A stretch of 5,234 bases of DNA from Myxococcota bacterium (GCA_022710245.1 JAKLHH010000645.1:1-5234), one strand, 5' to 3'. Shown: positions 1-4,786, counted from the first letter of the stretch. The notes: generated by a model not told the origin, from the sequence alone. A program made the numbers and translations.

Positions 1-64
1 CGCCCACCTCGCGCTCCTTCCTCGACCGCTCGCGCCTTGCCCTCCCTCTGCACCGGCGCTCCAC

Positions 65-80
65 CGAGGGTGCGCCCTCG
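65..80. other. Perfect hairpin directly upstream of the first gene's promoter
   Basis: CGAGGG, a four-base TGCG loop, then CCCTCG form a perfect 6-bp stem. It ends on the base before the extended -10 box of the phosphoesterase gene (81-89). There is no T-run after it, so a classical intrinsic terminator for a gene to the left is possible but weak. An operator role is equally possible. The inverted repeat is directly visible; its function is unknown. Confidence 0.35.
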
Positions 81-89
81 TGCTAGGCT
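81..89 (+). promoter_or_regulatory. Extended -10 promoter box (TGCTAGGCT) of the metallophosphoesterase gene
   Basis: TGCTAGGCT fits the extended -10 form TGnTAnnnT, with hexamer TAGGCT at 84-89. No convincing -35 box sits 16-18 bp upstream; that zone is occupied by the hairpin at 65-80. A start of transcription about 7 bases downstream would fall near 96, only about 3 bases before the ATG at 99. No Shine-Dalgarno precedes the ATG, so a leaderless or nearly leaderless mRNA is inferred. The same arrangement recurs at 1988-1996. Confidence 0.45.
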
Positions 90-98
90 AGCGGCGCG

Positions 99-836
99 AT
101 GCGGATCCGGGTGCTCAGCGACCTCCACCTCGAGTTCCCGCAGCCGCCGCTGCCCGAGGTCCCCGCCGACGTCGTCGTCCTCGCGGGCGACACCAACCTC
201 GGCGTGCGCGGCGTGCGCTGGGCGCGCCAGGCCTTCCCCTCCACGCCGGTCGTCTACGTCGCCGGCAACCACGAGTACTACAAGGAGGCCTACCCGCGCC
301 TGCTCGAGCGCCTGCGCGAGGCCGCGGCCGGGAGCACGGTCACCCTCCTCGAGGACGCCGCGCTGCAGGTCGGCGAGGTCACCTTCCTCGGCGCCACCCT
401 GTGGACCGACTACGCGCTCCTCGGTGACGCCGACGCGGCGATGCACGAGTGCCGCCGCGGGATGACCGACCACCGCCTGATCCGCATCAGCCCCGGCTAC
501 CGCCGCTTCTCGCCCGAGGACGCGCACGCCTTGCACGGGGCCTCCCGGCGCTGGCTCACGGCGGCGCTGCGCGAGCCGGGCCGCAAGGTGGTGGTCACCC
601 ACCACGCACCGAGCCCGCGCTCGCTGCCGGCGCCGCCGGGGTCCCCGATCGACGCCGCCTACGCCTCGCAGCTCGACGAGCTCGTCGAGGCGAGCGGCGC
701 GCCGCTCTGGGTACACGGCCACCTGCACCACTGCAGCGACTACCAGCTCGGCGGGACGCGCGTCCTCTGCAACGCGCGCGGCTACCCGGACGAGCGGGCG
801 AGCGGCTTTCGACCGGACCTGATCGTCGAGCTCTGA
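99..836 (+). CDS. Cytoplasmic calcineurin-like metallophosphoesterase, 245 aa
   Basis: This is a single-domain metallophosphoesterase (calcineurin-like fold, Pfam Metallophos type) expected to bind two metal ions and hydrolyse phosphate mono- or diesters; the substrate is unknown. All metal-binding motifs are present: D8-x-H10 (SDLH), G30-D31, G56-N57-H58-E59, T167-H168-H169 and G207-H208-L209-H210. There is no signal peptide or membrane segment, so it should be cytoplasmic. The length is usual for a stand-alone member. The ATG at 99 is chosen because the N-terminus MRIRVLSDLHLEF begins exactly as family members do. No Shine-Dalgarno precedes it, and an extended -10 box lies just upstream, so translation may be leaderless. 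It converges on a second, exported phosphoesterase with 18 bases between the stop codons. The family call is firm; any specific activity (nuclease, phosphodiesterase or diadenosine tetraphosphatase) is undetermined. Confidence 0.9.
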   Translation: MRIRVLSDLHLEFPQPPLPEVPADVVVLAGDTNLGVRGVRWARQAFPSTPVVYVAGNHEYYKEAYPRLLERLREAAAGSTVTLLEDAALQVGEVTFLGATLWTDYALLGDADAAMHECRRGMTDHRLIRISPGYRRFSPEDAHALHGASRRWLTAALREPGRKVVVTHHAPSPRSLPAPPGSPIDAAYASQLDELVEASGAPLWVHGHLHHCSDYQLGGTRVLCNARGYPDERASGFRPDLIVEL

Positions 837-853
837 GCCAGGATCGTCGAGCT
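821..853. repeat. 12-bp direct repeat across the convergent gene junction
   Basis: GATCGTCGAGCT occurs at 821-832 (last codons of the first phosphoesterase) and again at 842-853 (spacer), 21 bases apart. It flanks the stop codon at 834-836. It may be a small slippage duplication that created the present C-terminus and spacer. No hairpin terminator of note lies in the 18-base spacer (837-854). Confidence 0.6.
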
Positions 854-854
854 G

Positions 855-1979
855 CTACTGCGGTTGCCGCGCTGGAGGCGGCAGAGCGACCGCTGGTTGC
901 CGCCAGCGGACGACCCGCTCGGGGCGAGCGCCGCCGAGGCGATAGAAGCTCGCCTCCGCCTCGGCGCCGCGCAACTCGACCAGCACGAAGCCGTGCGCCT
1001 TGAGCCAGAAGCCGTGGCGCCCGGCCTTGCAGGTGTCCGGCCCGGCGCCCGCGTCGCCGCTGACGAACTGGTGGAACGGCCGCGCCACGCGGGCATCGCG
1101 CTTGCTGTCGACGAGCGTGTAGGCGAGCACGTGCTCGTGCCCGTGGAAGGTGGCGCTCACGCTCGGGTGCCGGCCGAGCACCTCGAGGAGGCGGTAGGTG
1201 CCCTTGCGGCAGATCCCGCGCTTGCAGTGGCAGTGCCCGGCCACGCAGTAGATCGGCCCGTGGAAGAAGAGGAAGCTGTGCAGGGCGCCGCGGCGCTCGG
1301 CCGCGCCCAGGTCCGCGTCGAGCCAGCGGAGCTGCGCGTCGTCGATGGTGTCCGCGTCCCCGAGCGCGTCGAGGCCGACGACGTGCGCGCCGCCGTAGTC
1401 GAAGGAGTAGACCTCCTCCTCGCGCCCCGGCATCGAGGAGAAGGCGCGCGCGCCGCGCGACGCCGCGGTCCGCGCCAGGGGGAGGACGCGGGCGCGCCAC
1501 TCGGCGTAGCCGCGCCCACCGCCCTCGTGGTTGCCGCGGACGGTGAAGGTCCGCGCGAAGAGCCCGTTACCGCAGCCGCCGTCCATCGCCCTGCGCCAGG
1601 TGTCCATCGCCCGGTCGCTCCAGTGGCCGACCATGTCGCCGGCGAAGGTGAGGAAGGCGGGGCCGAGGGTGAGGGCCTGGCGCGAGATCGCGGCCAGCGT
1701 GCGGGTGGCGTGCTTGGTGTCGCCGAGGGCGACGAAGCGGAAGCGGGCCGGCGCGGGCGGCGGCAAGCTCGCCGGCGCGGACGCGGGCGCGCTCGCCGGC
1801 GCGGACGCGGGCGCGCTCGCGGGGTCAGCGGGTTCCCTGTGCGTGCTCGCCACCTCGCCCCGCGGTGGCCTCACCGCGGCGGGTCGCGCGGGCGCGGGCG
1901 TCGGGCGAGGGCAGCCGGCGGCGAGGGGCACGGTGAGGAGCACAGCGAGGAGCAAGCCGGGGGCGCGAGGAGCCGTCAT
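855..1979 (-). CDS. Exported metallophosphoesterase lipoprotein (purple-acid-phosphatase-like), 374 aa
   Basis: This is a predicted lipid-anchored envelope phosphoesterase. Residues 1-22 are a lipoprotein signal (hydrophobic LLLAVLLTVPLAAG, then C23; the lipobox LAAGC is slightly non-canonical with Ala at -3). Residues 24-79 form a Pro/Ala/Ser-rich linker with four ASAP repeats (54-69). The catalytic domain (about 80-350) carries G86-D87-T88 (with H90), A114-G115-D116 region 'FAGDM', R148-G149-N150-H151-E152, F238-F239-H240 and G280-H281-E282-H283. The order matches purple-acid-phosphatase-like metallophosphoesterases, with GDT in place of DxH in motif I. A Cys/His-rich segment (C245, H249, C250, H251, C252, C257) between motifs IV and V is unusual. 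The ATG at 1979 gives the signal peptide and lies next to an extended -10 box with no Shine-Dalgarno. The substrate is unknown. It is not a paralogue copy of the neighbouring cytoplasmic enzyme; the two share only the fold motifs. Confidence 0.85.
   Translation of the reverse strand: MTAPRAPGLLLAVLLTVPLAAGCPRPTPAPARPAAVRPPRGEVASTHREPADPASAPASAPASAPASAPASLPPPAPARFRFVALGDTKHATRTLAAISRQALTLGPAFLTFAGDMVGHWSDRAMDTWRRAMDGGCGNGLFARTFTVRGNHEGGGRGYAEWRARVLPLARTAASRGARAFSSMPGREEEVYSFDYGGAHVVGLDALGDADTIDDAQLRWLDADLGAAERRGALHSFLFFHGPIYCVAGHCHCKRGICRKGTYRLLEVLGRHPSVSATFHGHEHVLAYTLVDSKRDARVARPFHQFVSGDAGAGPDTCKAGRHGFWLKAHGFVLVELRGAEAEASFYRLGGARPERVVRWRQPAVALPPPARQPQ
1767..1814. repeat. Two perfect 24-bp tandem copies encoding the ASAP linker
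   Basis: Positions 1767-1790 and 1791-1814 are identical, followed by a partial third copy starting at 1815 (GCTCGCGG). Read on the minus strand, each unit encodes eight residues made of two APAS blocks. Because the unit is a multiple of three, copy-number change would lengthen or shorten the lipoprotein linker without a frameshift. Confidence 0.85.
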
Positions 1980-2054
1980 CGCGCCGGAGCATAGCAGAGA
2001 TCGCCATGGGGACGAGGGGTGCGCCGCGGCTCACCGAGGATCACGATCGCCGAT
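1980..2054 (-). other. Spacer between the beta-barrel gene and the lipoprotein phosphoesterase gene
   Basis: These 75 bases separate two minus-strand genes. An imperfect hairpin (2018-2035, GGTG pairing with CACC around a GCCGCGGC core) could end transcription of the beta-barrel gene, but it lacks a U-tract. Three GATC tetramers fall at 2039-2055. The downstream end holds the extended -10 box. A separate promoter for the downstream gene argues that the two are not strictly one operon. Confidence 0.4.
1988..1996 (-). promoter_or_regulatory. Extended -10 promoter box (TGCTATGCT) of the lipoprotein phosphoesterase
   Basis: On the minus strand TGCTATGCT fits TGnTAnnnT, with hexamer TATGCT at 1993-1988 (TAT..T agrees with TATAAT). 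No good -35 box is seen 16-18 bp upstream. Transcription would begin around 1981, one or two bases before the ATG at 1979, and there is no Shine-Dalgarno, so a leaderless mRNA is inferred. The bases from the box to the ATG nearly repeat those in front of the gene at 99. Confidence 0.5.
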
Positions 2055-2675
2055 CTAGCGGCAGGCTGGCCTCGGCGGCGGCGCGCGCGTCGGGAAGAGG
2101 AACGAGACGCCGAGCTGGAAGGAGACGTCGACGTCCACCTGGCCGCCGCTCGCGAGCTCGAGCCGGTGCAGGTAGTTGTAGACGTCGATCCGCACCGCCA
2201 GCCAGGGCAGGCCGGTGTAGAAGCGCACCCCGCCGGCGATCACCCCGAGCAGCCCCCAGCCGCCGTCGAGCTCGCGCGCGCCGAGGCCGAGCGTGGTGTA
2301 GAGGTCCAGCTGGATCACCCGCCGCCCCATGCGCAGGGCGACGTCCGTGGAGAGCGAGAGCTCTCCGTCGAGGTAGTGGGCCTGGTGCTCGCGGAGCACG
2401 TCCCCCGCGCTGCCGAGGAGGTTCACCGCGTGGCGTGAGAACCCGTAGCTGCCGCCGAAGGAGAGCCAGTCGCTGAGGTGCAGCTGCGCGCGGGCGCCGA
2501 TCAGCCACGACTTCCTCAGCGTCGCGCCGAGGTAGGTCCCGACGTAGGCCGACGCCTCGACCTGCAGTCGCTTCTGGTGCCGGTAGGTCGGGTCGAGGTC
2601 GGGCGGCACCGCCGCCAGCGCGGCGCCGGGCGCGAGCCCGACGAGGACCACAAGACCGCAGCCGAGAGATTGCAT
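2055..2675 (-). CDS. Outer-membrane beta-barrel protein, myxobacterial type, 206 aa
   Basis: Residues 1-21 form a Sec signal peptide (hydrophobic LVVLVGLAPGAALA; likely cleavage after A21). The mature part consists of alternating, amphipathic beta-strand segments and glycines typical of a small outer-membrane barrel. Landmarks match the 'outer membrane beta-barrel domain' family seen in Myxococcota (TIGR04565-like): an early P-x-Y-R-H segment (about 29-33), L-S-D-W-L-S-F-G (about 67-74), W-L-A-V-R-I-D-V-Y-N-Y-L near 160-170, and a final L-G-V-S-F-L-F-P. About 12 Pro/Arg-rich residues follow the last aromatic strand. The exact role (pore, assembly or motility scaffold) cannot be told. The ATG at 2675 is supported by minus-strand GGAGGG (2681-2686) five bases upstream. 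It diverges from the peptidase gene across 308 bases and lies upstream of the lipoprotein phosphoesterase on the same strand. Confidence 0.75.
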   Translation of the reverse strand: MQSLGCGLVVLVGLAPGAALAAVPPDLDPTYRHQKRLQVEASAYVGTYLGATLRKSWLIGARAQLHLSDWLSFGGSYGFSRHAVNLLGSAGDVLREHQAHYLDGELSLSTDVALRMGRRVIQLDLYTTLGLGARELDGGWGLLGVIAGGVRFYTGLPWLAVRIDVYNYLHRLELASGGQVDVDVSFQLGVSFLFPTRAPPPRPACR

Positions 2676-2983
2676 CGCCGCCCTCCGCCCTCACCCGCGC
2701 TAAGCATGAGGGCACCACCGGCGAAGTCCAGCGGCGATTCCGGGGTCCGAGGGCGCGAGCACCCAGATGGCACCCTCGCCGTGGCGCGAGGACCCTAGGC
2801 GCTGCCATCCGGTGCTCGGCAGACCCAATCAGCTACCAGCTGCGCACCGCGCGGTTGCAGGCGGAGAGCCGCCCCCCCGGGCGCGCGGGCGTGGCCGCGA
2901 CGGATCTCGCGCCCTTGCAGCGAGGGGTCGCGTGGCGCGCGCCTTGCTCTCAGAGGGCCGCCACCACGGCACACGGAGCTCTC
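2676..2983. other. Divergent intergenic region (308 bases) between the beta-barrel and peptidase genes
   Basis: Promoters for both flanking genes should lie here, but no convincing -10/-35 pair or sigma-54 match was found in either direction. A small dyad CAGCT-ACC-AGCTG sits at 2830-2842. A 30-codon ATG frame beginning at 2706 on the plus strand has no Shine-Dalgarno and no recognisable content, so it is not called as a gene. The GC-rich tract 2870-2940 shows no clear regulatory structure. Confidence 0.5.
2975..2978 (+). promoter_or_regulatory. Shine-Dalgarno GGAG that fixes the peptidase start
   Basis: GGAG lies five bases before the ATG at 2984. This, together with the signal peptide that begins there, favours 2984 over the in-frame upstream ATG at 2855, which would add 43 Arg/Ala-rich residues before the signal sequence. 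Confidence 0.7.
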
Positions 2984-3805
2984 ATGAGTCGCACGTCCCG
3001 TCTCAGCTTCCCCTGCGCTGCCCTCCTCGTGCTCGGCCCCGCCTTCGCGGGCTGCGAGCCGCAGCTCGTCGAGACCGAGCAGCGCGCCGCCTTCGAGCCC
3101 GACGACGACGACGCCTTCCAGATCTGCTCGACGGGGCTCGCGGCGGGGACCAAGGTCGAGGTGTGCAAGACGGGAGGCCTCGAGCTCAACCTGCGCAGCG
3201 GACCCGGCAAGGGCTACGCGATCGTGGGGGGGCTCGGGGCTGACACGCAGGCGACGATCCTGGCGGCGTCGGGGTCCTGGTACAAGCTCGACGCGGGCGG
3301 CTGGTCCCACAGCTACTACCTCTGCGCCGCCCTCGGCGGCACCTCGACGCCACCCTCGCCCTCGTCGCCCTCGTCGTCCTCGTCGTCCTCCTCGAGCTCG
3401 TCGGGAACCTGCTCCGGCAGCTTCCTCCACCCAGCGCCGGGCTACCCGGTGACGAGCGAGTTCGGGAGCTGCCGCGATGGCTGCAGCCGCCGCCACGAGG
3501 GCATCGACCTCGGCGTCCCGACGGGGACCAGCGTCCGCGCCAGCGACGGCGGCGTGGTGGAGTTCGCCGGCTGGGCCGGCGGCTACGGCTACGTCATCGA
3601 CGTGCAGCACTGCGGGAAGTTCACCACCCGCTACGCGCACCTCAGCCACTTCCTGGTCAAGCAGGGGCAGCAGCTCGCGCGCGGTCAGGCGCTCGCGAAG
3701 AGCGGCAACAGCGGGGTCGGCACCGGGCCGCACCTCCACTTCGAGGTCCGCCTCGGCGGCAGCTGGGGCACGGCCGTCAACCCGCGCAAGTACGTCTCGT
3801 TCTGA
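2984..3805 (+). CDS. SH3b-M23 (LytM-type) peptidoglycan endopeptidase lipoprotein, 273 aa
   Basis: This is a predicted zinc endopeptidase that cuts peptide cross-links or stems of peptidoglycan in the periplasm. A lipoprotein signal covers residues 1-23 (AALLVLGPAFAG, then C24). A short acidic stretch (D40-D43) follows. A bacterial SH3 domain spans about 48-115, with the hallmark L-N-L-R-S-G-P-G-K (68-76), likely for wall binding. A Ser/Pro linker (121-140, ending in 11 serines) leads to the M23 domain (about 145-273). The catalytic and metal set is complete: H171-x3-D175, H219 (YAHLS) and H250-L-H252 followed by FEV, so it should be active rather than a degenerate activator. Seven further cysteines (48, 61, 114, 143, 163, 167, 210) suggest disulfides, consistent with export. 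It converges on the DUF3795 gene with 18 bases between stop codons. The cleaved bond is not deducible. Confidence 0.9.
   Translation: MSRTSRLSFPCAALLVLGPAFAGCEPQLVETEQRAAFEPDDDDAFQICSTGLAAGTKVEVCKTGGLELNLRSGPGKGYAIVGGLGADTQATILAASGSWYKLDAGGWSHSYYLCAALGGTSTPPSPSSPSSSSSSSSSSSGTCSGSFLHPAPGYPVTSEFGSCRDGCSRRHEGIDLGVPTGTSVRASDGGVVEFAGWAGGYGYVIDVQHCGKFTTRYAHLSHFLVKQGQQLARGQALAKSGNSGVGTGPHLHFEVRLGGSWGTAVNPRKYVSF
3356..3403 (+). repeat. TCG/TCC codon tract encoding the Ser/Pro linker
   Basis: Codons 125-140 of the peptidase are almost all TCG, TCC or CCC (one AGC), giving SPSSP then 11 serines. It is a flexible linker between the SH3b and peptidase domains. The trinucleotide-like reiteration could change length by slippage in frame. 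Confidence 0.8.
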
Positions 3806-3812
3806 GCGGTCT

Positions 3813-3838
3813 CGCGCCGCGGCTCAGCGCGCGGCGTG
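3813..3838. terminator. GC-rich hairpin between convergent genes, possible bidirectional terminator
   Basis: Positions 3813-3821 pair with 3830-3838 (nine pairs, one G-T wobble; core CGCCGCG with CGCGGCG) around an 8-base loop. It starts eight bases after the peptidase stop and overlaps the last codons of the convergent DUF3795 gene. There is no T-tract on either side, so intrinsic termination is uncertain; the position between two gene ends is the main support. Confidence 0.4.
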
Positions 3839-4168
3839 CTCGCCGTCGAGGACGGCGCGGGCCTGCGGCGCCATCTGGAAGAACCCCTCCAGCTTCGCGC
3901 ACGGGTACTCGTCGCAGCGCCCGCAGTTCTTCAGGCCCTTGCCCATCGAGCAGGCGCGGAGCTCGCACTCGCCGCAGTGCGCGCACTTCTTGCCGCCGAC
4001 GAGGCAGCCGTCGCACCAGACGTGCTCGACCTTCACCTCGACGCCGAACTGCTGCGACCACTGCGCGGCGACCGCGGTGGCCTTCTGCTGGTCCATCGTG
4101 CGGGTCGCCTGGTACGCGTCGCACTCGGTGCAGATGAGGCCGCAGTGAGAGATCATCCTGGCTGCCAT
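3824..4168 (-). CDS. DUF3795-type cysteine-rich protein, 114 aa
   Basis: This is a small cytoplasmic protein with 12 cysteines (C9, C13, C16, C52, C55, C62, C65, C68, C73, C82, C85, C90) arranged largely as CxxC/CxxxC pairs, so zinc or iron-sulfur binding is likely. The N-terminus ISHCGLICTECDAY, the W-C-D-G-C (51-55) and the C-x-x-C-x-x-C-x-L-R-x-C (62-73) and C-x-x-C-x-x-Y-P-C (82-90) segments fit the DUF3795 family (PF12675), whose function is not known. There is no signal peptide. The ATG at 4168 is chosen over the ATG four codons later because minus-strand GAGGAGGAG (4175-4183) is well spaced for it. It carries its own extended -10 box at 4194-4202, so it need not be co-transcribed with the exported-protein gene 59 bases upstream. 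It converges with the M23 peptidase gene. Confidence 0.85.
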   Translation of the reverse strand: MAARMISHCGLICTECDAYQATRTMDQQKATAVAAQWSQQFGVEVKVEHVWCDGCLVGGKKCAHCGECELRACSMGKGLKNCGRCDEYPCAKLEGFFQMAPQARAVLDGEHAAR

Positions 4169-4174
4169 CGCTCG

Positions 4175-4183
4175 CTCCTCCTC
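4175..4183 (-). promoter_or_regulatory. Strong Shine-Dalgarno of the DUF3795 gene
   Basis: On the minus strand GAGGAGGAG ends six bases before the ATG at 4168. It decides between the two nearby ATG codons in favour of the first, and it contrasts with the two phosphoesterase genes, which lack any Shine-Dalgarno. Confidence 0.75.
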
Positions 4184-4193
4184 GTGCGGCGAG

Positions 4194-4202
4194 ACCGTAG
4201 CA
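4194..4202 (-). promoter_or_regulatory. Extended -10 promoter box (TGCTACGGT) of the DUF3795 gene
   Basis: TGCTACGGT on the minus strand fits TGnTAnnnT and shares TGCTA with the boxes at 81-89 and 1988-1996. The predicted transcript start (about 4187) would give a leader of roughly 19 bases containing the Shine-Dalgarno. The expected -35 zone is occupied by a GC palindrome (4209-4222) and has no recognisable -35 hexamer. Confidence 0.4.
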
Positions 4203-4208
4203 CGCGGC

Positions 4209-4222
4209 CGCCGCGCGCGGCG
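4209..4222. other. 14-bp perfect palindrome at the DUF3795 promoter and the end of the exported-protein gene
   Basis: CGCCGCGCGCGGCG is a perfect 14-bp palindrome, adjoining a second one, GCGGCCGC, at 4204-4211. It lies six bases beyond the stop codon of the upstream minus-strand gene (stop at 4228-4230) and over the -35 zone of the next promoter. It may be a terminator stem (5 bp, CGCG loop) or an operator. The palindrome is certain; the role is open. Confidence 0.4.
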
Positions 4223-4227
4223 AGGTC

Positions 4228-4680
4228 TCAGCGCAGCGTCACCGCGGCCTCGAAGCGCGAGCCGTCCGGGCGCTGCACGCGCCCGAGGAGGATGCGCTGG
4301 CCCACGGCGACTCGCGCCGAGGCCTTCAGCTTCACCTCGTGGGTGCGCCGGCCCTCGAGCTCCCGCCGCTCGAGGTCGCAGCTCAGCGTGCCGCTCCTCG
4401 CGTCGAGGCGCAGGCTGAGCCGGTGGAGGACGTCGCCGACCTGCGCCGAGACCTGCGAGGGCGCGAGGTCGACGAGCCCGACGACGAAGCGGGTCGCGAC
4501 GGTCGGCTTGCCAGGGGCGGTCTCGACCAGCTCCAGCTCGGCCTGGCGGGCGTGGAGCGTGGACGGCGGCTCGGCGCGGGCGCCCGCCGAGGCGAGCGCC
4601 CCCCCGAGGAGGAGCAGGCCCAGCGCGAGGGGGCCGCGTGGGCGGTGATGAGGCCGGGGTCGGGTGGTCAGGTGAGGCAT
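4228..4680 (-). CDS. Small exported protein of unknown function, 150 aa
   Basis: I do not recognise this family. The N-terminus is a clear Sec signal: basic residues 7-15 (RPRPHHRPR), hydrophobic core about 17-32 (PLALGLLLLGGALASA), and an A-R-A site with cleavage likely after A36. The mature protein has about 114 residues, is rich in alternating polar and hydrophobic beta-like segments (for example RFVVGLVDL, HRLSLRLDA, HEVKLKASARVAV) and has one cysteine (C101), so a single periplasmic beta-sandwich-like domain is inferred. The ATG at 4680 is supported by minus-strand AAGGAG (4687-4692), six bases upstream. A sigma-54-like promoter lies about 72-87 bases upstream of the start, which would make expression depend on an enhancer-binding regulator not encoded here. 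It precedes the DUF3795 gene on the same strand by 59 bases. Confidence 0.7.
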   Translation of the reverse strand: MPHLTTRPRPHHRPRGPLALGLLLLGGALASAGARAEPPSTLHARQAELELVETAPGKPTVATRFVVGLVDLAPSQVSAQVGDVLHRLSLRLDARSGTLSCDLERRELEGRRTHEVKLKASARVAVGQRILLGRVQRPDGSRFEAAVTLR

Positions 4681-4686
4681 GGGTGG

Positions 4687-4692
4687 CTCCTT
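4687..4692 (-). promoter_or_regulatory. Shine-Dalgarno AAGGAG of the exported-protein gene
   Basis: On the minus strand AAGGAG lies six bases before the ATG at 4680, supporting both the reality of this otherwise unrecognised gene and its start. Confidence 0.7.
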
Positions 4693-4751
4693 CGTGGGTG
4701 ATCGCGGGTCAGGCCGCTGCTGCTGTTCTTGTTGCTGGTGGCTGCTCCCTT

Positions 4752-4767
4752 AACAAGGAGCGTGCCA
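4752..4767 (-). promoter_or_regulatory. Sigma-54-like (-24/-12) promoter of the exported-protein gene
   Basis: On the minus strand TGGCACG (4767-4761), four bases (CTCC), then TTGTT (4756-4752) match the sigma-54 consensus TGGCACG-N4-TTGCW at every position except T for C in the -12 GC. The preceding base is C, as preferred. Transcription would start near 4741, giving a leader of about 60 bases. The -12 element lies inside a small hairpin (GCTCC...GGAGC, 4744-4761). Confidence 0.5.
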
Positions 4768-4786
4768 GCGGACTTTGTGCTGCGAG

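Noticed and set aside
1..86. Possible C-terminal tail of an upstream plus-strand gene ending at a TAG (84-86)
   Set aside because: The 27-codon open stretch has no recognisable features, and its stop would lie inside the promoter of the next gene. It cannot be supported without the left flank.
877..904. Imperfect stem (GGCGGCA with TGCCGCC) near the 3' end of the lipoprotein gene as a terminator
   Set aside because: It lies inside codons, has a 14-base loop and no T-tract; such stems are common at this GC content.
864..1994. Long plus-strand open frame opposite the lipoprotein phosphoesterase
   Set aside because: It is an antisense shadow rich in Ala/Glu/Val/Arg, with no motifs. The minus strand carries a signal peptide and all phosphoesterase motifs.
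2706..2798. Short plus-strand ATG frame of 30 codons in the divergent spacer
   Set aside because: It has no Shine-Dalgarno or recognisable content, and frames of this length are expected by chance at this GC content.
2780..2880. tRNA-like minus-strand string GCGCAGCTGGTAGC
   Set aside because: It resembles a tRNA D-arm, but the D-stem does not close fully, no anticodon arm follows, and no TTC-type T-loop or acceptor stem can be formed.
2855..2983. Upstream ATG at 2855 extending the peptidase by 43 residues
   Set aside because: The extension has no Shine-Dalgarno and would bury the lipoprotein signal that begins cleanly at 2984 behind GGAG.
2795..3739. Long minus-strand open frame opposite the peptidase
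   Set aside because: It is low-complexity Ala/Arg/Gly/Val sequence with no Shine-Dalgarno, antisense to a gene with complete M23 and SH3b motifs; it is a GC-driven shadow.
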